Below are positions 38,639 to 45,933 of a DNA stretch of 64,000 nt, one piece after another. How positions within the stretch are numbered: the stretch's first letter is position 1; the number at the start of each line of letters is the position of its first letter. Under the pieces are notes generated by a model, which was not told the origin of the DNA, did not search any database, and saw only the letters and a list, made by a program, of their open reading frames with translations. The DNA comes from Pseudodesulfovibrio sp. (lineage in GTDB: Bacteria; Desulfobacterota; Desulfovibrionia; Desulfovibrionales; Desulfovibrionaceae). Location: the NCBI GenBank assembly GCA_016744135.1, contig JADGEX010000001.1, positions 755,029 through 819,028 of the forward strand, given 5' to 3'. A program made the translations under genes and the position numbers.

Positions 38639-40213
38639 CTAATGCTCTTTGAGCCACTCATAAAATTGACGTAGGCTCAAGCTACGACTGGCTGGACCAC
38701 TTCGAACATAGAACTCCTCGCCCTTTTTCATATCCAGAATAGCCGGGGTCGGAGAAGAAACACAGTGTATACGAAGAATATCCTGTCCGCGCACATGAAT
38801 AATCATCGTATTAATATACCGGGTAAATTCCGGACCAACATGCTGATTGACCAAATTATTGAAATGCAAAAGGGCGTGATCAGCAGTACCAAATTTATCT
38901 TCTTCAAATCCAGCCACAGTGCCGTCATCAGCCACACCGATCAGCAACGTTCCTCCGTCTGAATTCATAAACGCTGAAACGGTTTTCAAACTGGCATGTT
39001 CTATCTCTCGCCCGTTCTTCCCAGACTTAAGATTAAACCTGAGTGTCTGCTTGAACTCTAGCCGCCCACTCTCGCCGGAAGTAATAAGAGCAAGGACTTC
39101 AGCTTCGCTCACGGCAGCTTCTCGACGCAGACCAAGCGCCTCGATTCTCCCACGATTCCGATGCAAAACAAAGAGAATCCAACCAGCCACAATGATCAAT
39201 ATGGCCGCACCACCTTGCAAAAAAGTATCACTGGTCAACGTCGAAATTACGTTCCTTCTGGGCACAACAACACCAAGTGACATCGTGTCGCCAAAAATGG
39301 ACAGAGGCAGGGAATAAGTCCACCAAACTTCACCGCCTTCAACAAACGAAAAAGGAGCCTGCGGCGTTTTTTCAATTTGACCCAACTTCAACACAGCTTG
39401 GGAAATTATGGGGTCAGTAATTTCGGATGGAGAAAGAGCTCGACTTGTCGGATTGATTGCAGTTCCACCGGCTCCCAATCCGGTTACAGGTAAGGCTGTC
39501 CCATTATTCCAATACAGAAAGACACGATCAGCACCGCCCCGTTCAGCCCCATCAAGTTGCGACACAATGCCGGACACGGGAAAGGCAAACGATACCATTA
39601 CCTTTCGGCCTTGCACGGTTTCCATCAATGAAGATGCAGAAATAAGTGATTCTCTGGAATTAAACGCCTTGTTGGCACTCCGCCAATTGACTTGCCCCGG
39701 TTTCAGATAAGAATATTCATCGACCAGAATGCGATCTATTGCACGTTTGTCAAAACGCCACCCAGTAAACGAAGTATCACTTGAACCGTCACTCTTAAAC
39801 ATGGTCCATGTCATCTGTGAACTGCGGTCCTCATCAGGAACGGCCTCCACAACGCCCTGACCACGCCTAGCAAGCATATACATCATGCCCTGCCCATCAC
39901 TGACGGAAATGGCTTTCACTGATGAATGCTTGGCAAACAGATCACGAAATTCCTTGCGCAAAGCCATGGGTTTCAAACTGGATAACGTGCCGTCACTAAT
40001 TTCATCGTTTGAATTCCTCACCGCGTTAAGAAGAATGGTGACCGCACCGGACAACCCGCGAGCAGAACCTTCCACGGCAACAACAGCTGCATCGCGACGA
40101 ATTTCCCGCACGCCCCAGTAAGCGAGAGACCCGATAGCCGCCACAACAAGAATCACACCGTAAAAAACGAGTCGATAGAGTTCCTTGCCACGTATATGCT
40201 TCACTCTCGCCAT
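38639..40213 (-). CDS. Membrane sensor protein with cytoplasmic AlbA_2 (Schlafen-type) domain
   Basis: 524 residues. One N-terminal helix (about 14-35), an extracytoplasmic region (about 40-330) that looks like a Cache-type sensor domain, a second helix (about 338-360), a short coiled coil, then ESGRLEFKQTLRFNLKSG ... HASLKTVSAFMNSDGGTLLIGVADDGTVAGFEED, the AlbA_2/AAA_4 pattern found in Schlafen-like proteins. Most proteins with this domain are soluble; a sensor-style membrane anchor is unusual. It has no kinase, GGDEF or chemotaxis output. Two bases after ybeY, so it ends the phoH-ybeY transcript. Confidence 0.78.
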   Translation of the reverse strand: MARVKHIRGKELYRLVFYGVILVVAAIGSLAYWGVREIRRDAAVVAVEGSARGLSGAVTILLNAVRNSNDEISDGTLSSLKPMALRKEFRDLFAKHSSVKAISVSDGQGMMYMLARRGQGVVEAVPDEDRSSQMTWTMFKSDGSSDTSFTGWRFDKRAIDRILVDEYSYLKPGQVNWRSANKAFNSRESLISASSLMETVQGRKVMVSFAFPVSGIVSQLDGAERGGADRVFLYWNNGTALPVTGLGAGGTAINPTSRALSPSEITDPIISQAVLKLGQIEKTPQAPFSFVEGGEVWWTYSLPLSIFGDTMSLGVVVPRRNVISTLTSDTFLQGGAAILIIVAGWILFVLHRNRGRIEALGLRREAAVSEAEVLALITSGESGRLEFKQTLRFNLKSGKNGREIEHASLKTVSAFMNSDGGTLLIGVADDGTVAGFEEDKFGTADHALLHFNNLVNQHVGPEFTRYINTMIIHVRGQDILRIHCVSSPTPAILDMKKGEEFYVRSGPASRSLSLRQFYEWLKEH

Positions 40214-40215
40214 GA

Positions 40216-40692
40216 TTATTCTCCGCCGTCCATATCACCGTATTCAAGCAGTATCCGGTCCACTGCGCCATCAGTCAGATCAAACATTTCGTCACTGTGA
40301 TCAAATCCGGCCAAATGCAATATCCCGTGCGCCAACAACCGTGCCAAATGCTCCAACGGTTGTTGACCATAGAGTTCGGTCTCACGAGCCAAGGTATCCA
40401 CGGACAACACCAGTTCTCCCAAAGAACTGCCGTCATCATCCGCAACCACCAATTCCACGTCTGCATCTCCTGAATCGGGGAAACTAAGAATATTGGTCGG
40501 TCCCGTACAGCCAAGAAATTCGGCATTGACCAGAGCTATTTCACGATCATCCACCAGTGTCAGGGAAAACGTTCGTCCTTCCAGCCCCAAAGACTCCAAA
40601 AGAAGATCAGACAACGCCTCCAACTCCCTCTGAGACAAAGAGAACCGAGGATTGAGACGAACTTTGCTGACAATTCTGACCGCGCCACTCAT
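40216..40692 (-). CDS. ybeY: Endoribonuclease YbeY (rRNA maturation factor)
   Basis: 158 residues. The zinc motif HGILHLAGFDHSDE (HX3HX5H) is complete. FLGCTGPTNILSFPDSGD is the other conserved block. It matures 16S rRNA 3' ends and takes part in ribosome quality control. AGGAAAT ribosome site; two bases after phoH, a classic pair. Confidence 0.95.
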   Translation of the reverse strand: MSGAVRIVSKVRLNPRFSLSQRELEALSDLLLESLGLEGRTFSLTLVDDREIALVNAEFLGCTGPTNILSFPDSGDADVELVVADDDGSSLGELVLSVDTLARETELYGQQPLEHLARLLAHGILHLAGFDHSDEMFDLTDGAVDRILLEYGDMDGGE

Positions 40693-40694
40693 AA

Positions 40695-41663
40695 CTATTT
40701 CCTGCCGCCTTCATGAACATCATATGCACGAACAATCCGACCGACCAAAGGATGACGGATGACATCATGTTCATCAAAGGTCACAAAATTCACTCCTTTG
40801 ACGCCAGTCAAAATCTTTCGGGCCTGCAACAAACCGGATTTGGCGTGAACGGGCAGATCAATCTGCGTCACATCACCAGTAATAACGGCTTTGGAACCGA
40901 AGCCAAGCCGAGTCAAAAACATCTTCATCTGCTCTGGCGTCGTATTTTGTGCCTCGTCCAAGATGATGAAAGCATCATTAAGTGTACGACCACGCATGAA
41001 AGCCAATGGCGCAATTTCAATAATACCGGCTTCTTGATAGTCCTGAACTTTGGCAAAATCGAGCATGTCATGCAGGGCGTCATACAATGGACGTAAATAC
41101 GGATTGATTTTCTCAGCCAGATCACCCGGCAAAAAGCCAAGCTTCTCCCCCGCTTCCACGGCAGGACGAGTCAACACGATCCGTTTGACTTCCCGACGGG
41201 AAAGAGCCCCCACCGCCATGGCGACGGCCAGATATGTTTTACCCGTTCCGGCCGGACCAATTCCAAACGTCATGTCGGAATCATGGATTGCATCCAAATA
41301 CTCCCGCTGGGTCAACGACTTGGGAGACACGGTTCGCTTGCCCGAAGTGGCGTAAACATCACCTTTGAACACTTCACCCACATCCGCGGACGGCTGCCGT
41401 TCAAGTATGCGACAGGCAAAATCCACATCCTGCGGATGCACGGACTTGCCACGCTGAATCATTGCATACAACTGCGACAAAACCTGACCGGCCAAATCGG
41501 CCTTGGCCTCATCTCCTTCAGGTGCCGCAACAGTGACCGTGTTACCACGACTTTCAACGGTTACCCCAAGGCGCTCACTCAACAACTTCAAATGTTGATT
41601 ATGCGGGCCAAAAAGCTGGCTCGCCATATGACCGTCGTCAAATTCAAGTTTGGTGGAAGACAG
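40695..41663 (-). CDS. phoH: PhoH-family ATPase, probable non-AUG start
   Basis: 322 residues from CTG 41663, or 310 from ATG 41627. KRIVLTRPAVEAGEKLGFLPGD, FGIGPAGTGKTYLAVA (Walker A), FIILDEAQNTTPEQMKMFLTRLG (Walker B) and VITGDVTQIDLP are PhoH-like. E. coli YbeZ alignment needs the KLEFDDGH residues before the ATG, and GGAGG sits eight bases upstream of CTG, while ATG 41627 lacks a site. In that frame a TAA, the stop of the permease gene, lies just upstream, so no AUG, GUG or UUG is available. Fifteen bases follow the permease gene, so it is probably co-transcribed. Confidence 0.9.
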   Translation of the reverse strand: MSSTKLEFDDGHMASQLFGPHNQHLKLLSERLGVTVESRGNTVTVAAPEGDEAKADLAGQVLSQLYAMIQRGKSVHPQDVDFACRILERQPSADVGEVFKGDVYATSGKRTVSPKSLTQREYLDAIHDSDMTFGIGPAGTGKTYLAVAMAVGALSRREVKRIVLTRPAVEAGEKLGFLPGDLAEKINPYLRPLYDALHDMLDFAKVQDYQEAGIIEIAPLAFMRGRTLNDAFIILDEAQNTTPEQMKMFLTRLGFGSKAVITGDVTQIDLPVHAKSGLLQARKILTGVKGVNFVTFDEHDVIRHPLVGRIVRAYDVHEGGRK

Positions 41664-41671
41664 AATCTTTT

Positions 41672-41676
41672 CCTCC
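41672..41676 (-). promoter_or_regulatory. Shine-Dalgarno pointing to a CTG start of phoH
   Basis: GGAGG on the minus strand, eight bases before CTG 41663 (five before ATT 41666) and 44 before ATG 41627. Confidence 0.55.
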
Positions 41677-41678
41677 GG

Positions 41679-42443
41679 TTAATTTTTAATACGCAGAAAC
41701 ATCCATTTGCATGCCCTGCGTTCTAAAAAATTTGCAATTTCATACAAAGCCGCGCCCATCATGCTCATTCCCAGAATGCCGGAGAACATAGTCAGATAAT
41801 CCATGGAACCCCAAGCATCCATTATCATATAGCCCAGCCCTCTGGTCGTGGCAAAAGATTCCACAAAAAAGAGCACAGCCACAGCCACACCGGTGCCCAG
41901 TCGCAAAGCGGTAAATCCATGGGGCAAAGCCGCAGGAAGCAGCACCTCGCGCAGGACATCCATACGGGAACCTCCGAGAGAGCGAACGGAATCAAAATAT
42001 TTCGGATGAATGGAACGAACACCATCCCGTGTTGTCACAAGTATCTGATACCCGAGGATCAATCCAATCATGGCTATTTTCGCAGTGTCCCCCAACCCCA
42101 ACAAAAGCAGGAATACCGGCAGCAAGACGATCTTTGGAATAGGATATGTCAAAAATACAAACGGCGCGAATATAGCGTCAACACGCTTCATGCTGCCCAT
42201 AATCAACCCAAGAGGAAATGCCGTCACCCATGCCAAAATCATTGCCATCACAGCACGATACCCACTGACAAAGAAATGTTCCCAAAACTCACGCGTCAGC
42301 ATGGCCGACAAAAAAGCCCGGGAAGCATCTTCGGGATGTGGCAAGATGACTCCACCCATCCCTATCGCCGCGAACTTCCACAGCACGCCGATGACAAAGA
42401 TAACCAGCCCATATCGTAAACACGCTTTACACAGGCCTACCAT
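41679..42443 (-). CDS. ABC transporter permease, NitT/TauT type
   Basis: 254-residue inner-membrane permease with about six helices. LGLIMGSMKRVDAIFAPFVFLTYPIPKIVLLPVFLLLLGLGDTAKI and the EAA loop SLGGSRMDVLREVLLPAALPHGFTALRLG are typical of SsuC/TauC permeases. ATG 42443 has GGAGG four bases upstream; it overlaps the ATPase stop by seven bases. The substrate cannot be told from the permease. Confidence 0.88.
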   Translation of the reverse strand: MVGLCKACLRYGLVIFVIGVLWKFAAIGMGGVILPHPEDASRAFLSAMLTREFWEHFFVSGYRAVMAMILAWVTAFPLGLIMGSMKRVDAIFAPFVFLTYPIPKIVLLPVFLLLLGLGDTAKIAMIGLILGYQILVTTRDGVRSIHPKYFDSVRSLGGSRMDVLREVLLPAALPHGFTALRLGTGVAVAVLFFVESFATTRGLGYMIMDAWGSMDYLTMFSGILGMSMMGAALYEIANFLERRACKWMFLRIKN

Positions 42444-43171
42444 AGGTCCTCCACGGTATGCCTGAGCTTTTTCAAAAGCGAGAAACACGCCTCGGTATCA
42501 CGAATGGACGCATCACCGAATCCGGGATTATCGAACACAGCCACAGGACTGGCCGGGCGACCAGACATGACCATGATTCGTTTCCCAAGCACCACGGCTT
42601 CTTCTAGGGAATGGGTGACCAAAACAAACGGAACTTTACGGACTTTCCATACATCGAGCAAAGCCCGCTGCAATCGTTCACGCGTCAAGGCATCCAATGA
42701 GGAAAAAGGTTCATCCAGCAACATGAGACGAGGTCTGGTGACAAAAGCCCGGGCAATAGCCACCCGCTGCTGTTCACCACCGCTCAAATTGGCCGGATAA
42801 TCGTCATCCCGACCAATAATGCCGACCTCAGTCAACTGTGCGCGGGCCTGCGCCATGCGTTCTTTTCTACCCACGCCTTGCACCTTGAGACCAAGGGCCA
42901 CGTTGTCAATGACGGTACGCCACGGTAACAAGCCATAGTCTTGCAATATAATGGAAATATCAGAAGATGGCGCATTAATGGGACGTCCTTCAAGCAAAGC
43001 ACGTCCGGTATCTGGCGCAGCCAGTCCGCTCAGCAAATAGAGCAAGGTAGTCTTGCCGCAACCAGAAGGCCCGACAACAGCCAATGTTTCTTCTTGCCCA
43101 AGAGAAAAAGAAACATTTTCAAGAACGGCCTGCCCGTTGTATAATTTCCCCAAATTCTCAGCAGTCAGCAT
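42437..43171 (-). CDS. ABC transporter ATP-binding protein, NitT/TauT type
   Basis: 244 residues. GPSGCGKTTLLYLLSG (Walker A), Q-loop, LSGGEQQRVAIARAF (signature), RLMLLDEPFSSLD (Walker B) and VTHSLEEAVVL (H-loop). It closely resembles SsuB/TauB. Four bases after the binding-protein gene. Confidence 0.92.
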   Translation of the reverse strand: MLTAENLGKLYNGQAVLENVSFSLGQEETLAVVGPSGCGKTTLLYLLSGLAAPDTGRALLEGRPINAPSSDISIILQDYGLLPWRTVIDNVALGLKVQGVGRKERMAQARAQLTEVGIIGRDDDYPANLSGGEQQRVAIARAFVTRPRLMLLDEPFSSLDALTRERLQRALLDVWKVRKVPFVLVTHSLEEAVVLGKRIMVMSGRPASPVAVFDNPGFGDASIRDTEACFSLLKKLRHTVEDLW

Positions 43172-43174
43172 ACA

Positions 43175-44101
43175 CTAAGGGATAACCGGAGAGAGAGCCG
43201 TCTCATCCGACACTTTTACTTTGAGAAGCCCTTTTTCAACCATCCAGGTCTGAACTTCATCCAACTCGGCAGCGGACGGCAGCGAGGGCATTGGATACGG
43301 ATACACAGGGAATTCAGCCATCAAAGGCTTGGGAATGCGACAGGTCTTTGCCATAAGAGACCGATACTTTTCCGGTGAATCAGCCAGACGCTGTACAGCC
43401 TCTTTGTATGCAGCGATAAACGCCGTATATCCCTTGGCGTCATCAGCAAAATAGGAATCATGCAGACAAAGAACCGTCAGCGGCATGTCGAGTTTTTCGG
43501 CAGTAGCCAACGTTGCCCCACCCTTGAGTCGTGCTAGAGAAAGCAACGGTTCAGGCAACAAAGCACTGTCCACCTGATCTGTCATGAGCATTTGCATCCG
43601 AATGGGAATTTTTTTGATTTCAAGCAAAGAAAAATGACCACGGTTCACACCAAGTTGATTTTCCATCTTATCAGCAAGATATTCCATTACGGTGGATCTC
43701 GACAAACCAAGGGTACGCCCTTTCATGTCGCCGATATCACGATCTTTGTTCGCCGGAGACAACGCGATGCCAAACATGGGGTAACCGGGAGTCGTACGCC
43801 AGGAAGTCAGGGCAATGCGCATGGGCACTCCCTGATTTATCAATAAATATGTGGCAATAAGATCGCCAAAATATCCGTCCAGTTGCCCTGCCTGCATGGC
43901 GGTGTCCCGCTCCAACGCAGACGCGAACCGAATCAGTGCCATATCAATGCCGTGTTTTTCAAACAACCCGTCCTGAACACCCACCTGTAATGGCAGTGTG
44001 TCTATTACCGGAAGGATGCCGAATCGAATTTTCAGATTCTCCGCATGAGCAGACACGCTCATCAGAAACAACAAGGCAATGGCTATACAGACTTTTTTCA
44101 T
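43175..44101 (-). CDS. ABC transporter periplasmic binding protein, NitT/TauT/SsuA type
   Basis: 308 residues with a signal peptide (1-20, ending AHA). LKIRFGILPVIDTLPLQVGVQDGLFEKHGIDMALIRF is the standard start of an NMT1/SsuA-type domain; GDMKGRTLGLSRSTVMEYL follows. Start ATG 44101 has AGAGGAAG upstream. First gene of the transporter operon. Sulfonate, thiamine precursor or another small anion are possible; none is supported by the neighbours. Confidence 0.86.
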   Translation of the reverse strand: MKKVCIAIALLFLMSVSAHAENLKIRFGILPVIDTLPLQVGVQDGLFEKHGIDMALIRFASALERDTAMQAGQLDGYFGDLIATYLLINQGVPMRIALTSWRTTPGYPMFGIALSPANKDRDIGDMKGRTLGLSRSTVMEYLADKMENQLGVNRGHFSLLEIKKIPIRMQMLMTDQVDSALLPEPLLSLARLKGGATLATAEKLDMPLTVLCLHDSYFADDAKGYTAFIAAYKEAVQRLADSPEKYRSLMAKTCRIPKPLMAEFPVYPYPMPSLPSAAELDEVQTWMVEKGLLKVKVSDETALSPVIP

Positions 44102-44144
44102 TAATTTCTTCCTCTTGATTTCGAAAGAGCCTGTACCATGCACC

Positions 44145-44182
44145 AAAAAGAAAGAAAAGGCGAAGAGGTGCAACCCTTCGCC
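44145..44182 (-). terminator. Terminator or attenuator before the ABC operon
   Basis: Hairpin with GGCGAAG/TTCGCC arms (44159-44182) and a TTTTCTTTCTTTTT run on the minus strand (44145-44158). It is 85 bases past the permease stop (44267) and 44 bases before the binding-protein ATG, so it may terminate the efflux gene or attenuate the ABC operon. Confidence 0.6.
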
Positions 44183-44266
44183 CATTATCGACGCTCTCAC
44201 GTCACTATAAATAACAAATTAAAAGCCCCTCCCTTTCTAATTCTCAAAAAGAAAGGCCTTCAAAGT

Positions 44267-45340
44267 CTAATGATTATGGGAATGAGGACGCACAAAACTC
44301 CATGCAACCAAGAGCAAGGTGATCACAGCAGATGTCACTCCCAACCAATACGGAGTTACTTCATTCACTTCACCGACAACAGCCGTAATATCCAGTCCGA
44401 GAGAGAGATAAAGCAAATCCGTGGCCCACGCCAACGCCAACGAACAGACCACTATGGACAGGACATACATACCTGCCGCACGCTTACCTAACGTCTTCAG
44501 CATAACCGTGATGGTTGCACCATTGGTGGCAGGACCGGCAAGCAGAAAAACCAAAGCCGCACCCGGAGACAACCCCTTGAGCAGCAAAGAAGCGGCAATA
44601 GGCGTAGATGCCGTTGCGCACACATACAATGGCAAAGCCACGACCAACATAACGAAATACGACAGGAAGCCGGTTCCGACATATTGATCCAACGCATCGG
44701 ACGGCACCACTGCGGAAATAATACCGGCAATGACTACACCGACCAGCAGCCAACGGCCGATATCGGCTATCATTTCGCCAAAGGCATAGTTCATCCCCAG
44801 TCGAAACTTGGCACCGATACTTAAATTCTTGTCAGTACTACAATGATCATGGCCGCAACCGCAGCTGCCTACACCGCATTCACCCGGAGCAGCAGCAACA
44901 CTGGCCATAGGCAACGGCTCCTTCTTGTCGGGAAACGCGTTAACCAATACACCAGCAAAAACGGCGGTAATAGACGCAGCGATGGGCCGAATAACTGTCA
45001 TAATCGGATCAATAAGTGCATATGTCACCGCCATGGAATCCACGCCGGTTTCGGGAGTGGAAATCATAAAGGCTGTTGTAGCCCCCTTACTTGCTCCCTG
45101 TCTGCGAAGTCCCAGTGCTGTCGGGAGGACGCCGCATGAACACAACGGTAAAGGAACACCAACAACGGCTGCCTTGAGTACTGAACCAACAGATTTTTTC
45201 CCAAGATGACGAGCCATGTACTCGTCGGGAACAAACCCCTTAAGCAAACCGGCAACAAAGAAACCAAACAAAAGGTATGGGCCAGCATCTACAAGCACAT
45301 GCCATGATTCGGTCACAACACGTATAATAATATCCAACAT
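44267..45340 (-). CDS. Metal/metalloid efflux permease of the SO_0444 (DUF318/ArsP-like) family
   Basis: 357-residue membrane protein with about eight helices. VPLPLCSCGVLPTALGLRRQGASKGATTAFMISTPETGVDS and FLLAGPATNGATITVM are the two permease signatures. The central loop contains a Cys/His-rich stretch GECGVGSCGCGHDHC and the C-terminus ends HSHNH, both likely metal-binding. Cu/Zn- or As-type export is known for this family. An ArsR/SmtB-type repressor gene lies upstream and an operator precedes it. Confidence 0.85.
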   Translation of the reverse strand: MLDIIIRVVTESWHVLVDAGPYLLFGFFVAGLLKGFVPDEYMARHLGKKSVGSVLKAAVVGVPLPLCSCGVLPTALGLRRQGASKGATTAFMISTPETGVDSMAVTYALIDPIMTVIRPIAASITAVFAGVLVNAFPDKKEPLPMASVAAAPGECGVGSCGCGHDHCSTDKNLSIGAKFRLGMNYAFGEMIADIGRWLLVGVVIAGIISAVVPSDALDQYVGTGFLSYFVMLVVALPLYVCATASTPIAASLLLKGLSPGAALVFLLAGPATNGATITVMLKTLGKRAAGMYVLSIVVCSLALAWATDLLYLSLGLDITAVVGEVNEVTPYWLGVTSAVITLLLVAWSFVRPHSHNH

Positions 45341-45373
45341 AGCTATCTCTCGTCAATGGTTATAATGTTCATA

Positions 45374-45391
45374 TATGAGTAAGTATTCATA
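45374..45391. promoter_or_regulatory. ArsR/SmtB-type operator upstream of the efflux permease
   Basis: Imperfect inverted repeat TATGAGTA-AG-TATTCATA, 8-2-8, with one mismatch. It has the form of the known SmtB/CadC 12-2-12 operators and lies 34 bases upstream of the permease ATG. Confidence 0.65.
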
Positions 45392-45399
45392 GATTGAGA

Positions 45400-45435
45400 C
45401 AAAAAAAAGAGGACAGGGGCTCTTACCCCTGTTCC
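45400..45435 (-). terminator. Terminator after arsR
   Basis: Hairpin with seven-base arms ACAGGGG/CCCCTGT, then T8. The left arm contains the last codons and stop of the repressor gene, so the hairpin is attached to its 3' end. Confidence 0.8.
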
Positions 45436-45779
45436 CTGACATGCTCAAGTCCCTGACTGACCAAATTACGCACGTGGTCATCATCCAGAGAATAAAAAAC
45501 GTTCTTTCCTTCCTTACGATACCGAACCAGCTTTGCAGCACGGAGCAATCGCAACTGATGGGAAATGGCAGATTGAGACATATCCAGAACTTCAGCCAAC
45601 GCACAAACACACAACTCACCAACAGACAAGGCATAGAGAATGCGGACACGGGTATAATCACCAAGAGCCTTGAACAATTCCGCCAAAAAGAGAAATTCCC
45701 TTTCGGACAGCATCTTTTCCTTGGCAGCAGCCACATTCTTTTCGTGTTGTTCAGTATCACTACACGCCATATTGGACAT
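45423..45779 (-). CDS. ArsR/SmtB-family metal-responsive repressor
   Basis: 118 residues of winged-helix fold. ELCVCALAEVLDMSQSAISHQLRLLRAAKLVRYRKEGKNVFYSL has the recognition helix, and Cys57-Val-Cys59 matches the ELCVCDL metal site of the ArsR/CadC/SmtB group. The last helix carries DDDHVRNLVSQGLEHV, possible alpha-5 zinc ligands. A Cys also sits at residue 6. ATG 45779 with GAGG seven bases upstream; a GTG at 45791 is less suited. It should repress itself and the permease through the two operators. Confidence 0.9.
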   Translation of the reverse strand: MSNMACSDTEQHEKNVAAAKEKMLSEREFLFLAELFKALGDYTRVRILYALSVGELCVCALAEVLDMSQSAISHQLRLLRAAKLVRYRKEGKNVFYSLDDDHVRNLVSQGLEHVREQG

Positions 45780-45791
45780 AATTCGCCTCAC

Positions 45792-45807
45792 ATGAGTAGT
45801 TGTTCAT
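45792..45807. promoter_or_regulatory. ArsR/SmtB-type operator in the arsR promoter
   Basis: ATGAGTA-GT-TGTTCAT on the plus strand, identical at 13 of 16 positions to the core of the operator before the permease, and only 12 bases from the arsR start. Autoregulation is likely. Confidence 0.6.
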
Positions 45808-45866
45808 TTGTCGTTAGAGTACGATCTGCTCATATGTTTGTCAAGATCATTTCATACCAATCAAAG

Positions 45867-45911
45867 AAGAAAAAGCGGTTCCTGATGATATAAAAATCAT
45901 CAGGAACCGCT
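45867..45911 (-). terminator. Terminator of the glutamate dehydrogenase gene
   Basis: 16-bp perfect arms (45874-45889 with 45896-45911) and a six-base loop, followed by TTTTTCTTC on the minus strand, 22 bases past the stop. Confidence 0.88.
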
Positions 45912-45933
45912 GATATTTATGATTCAACCAACC

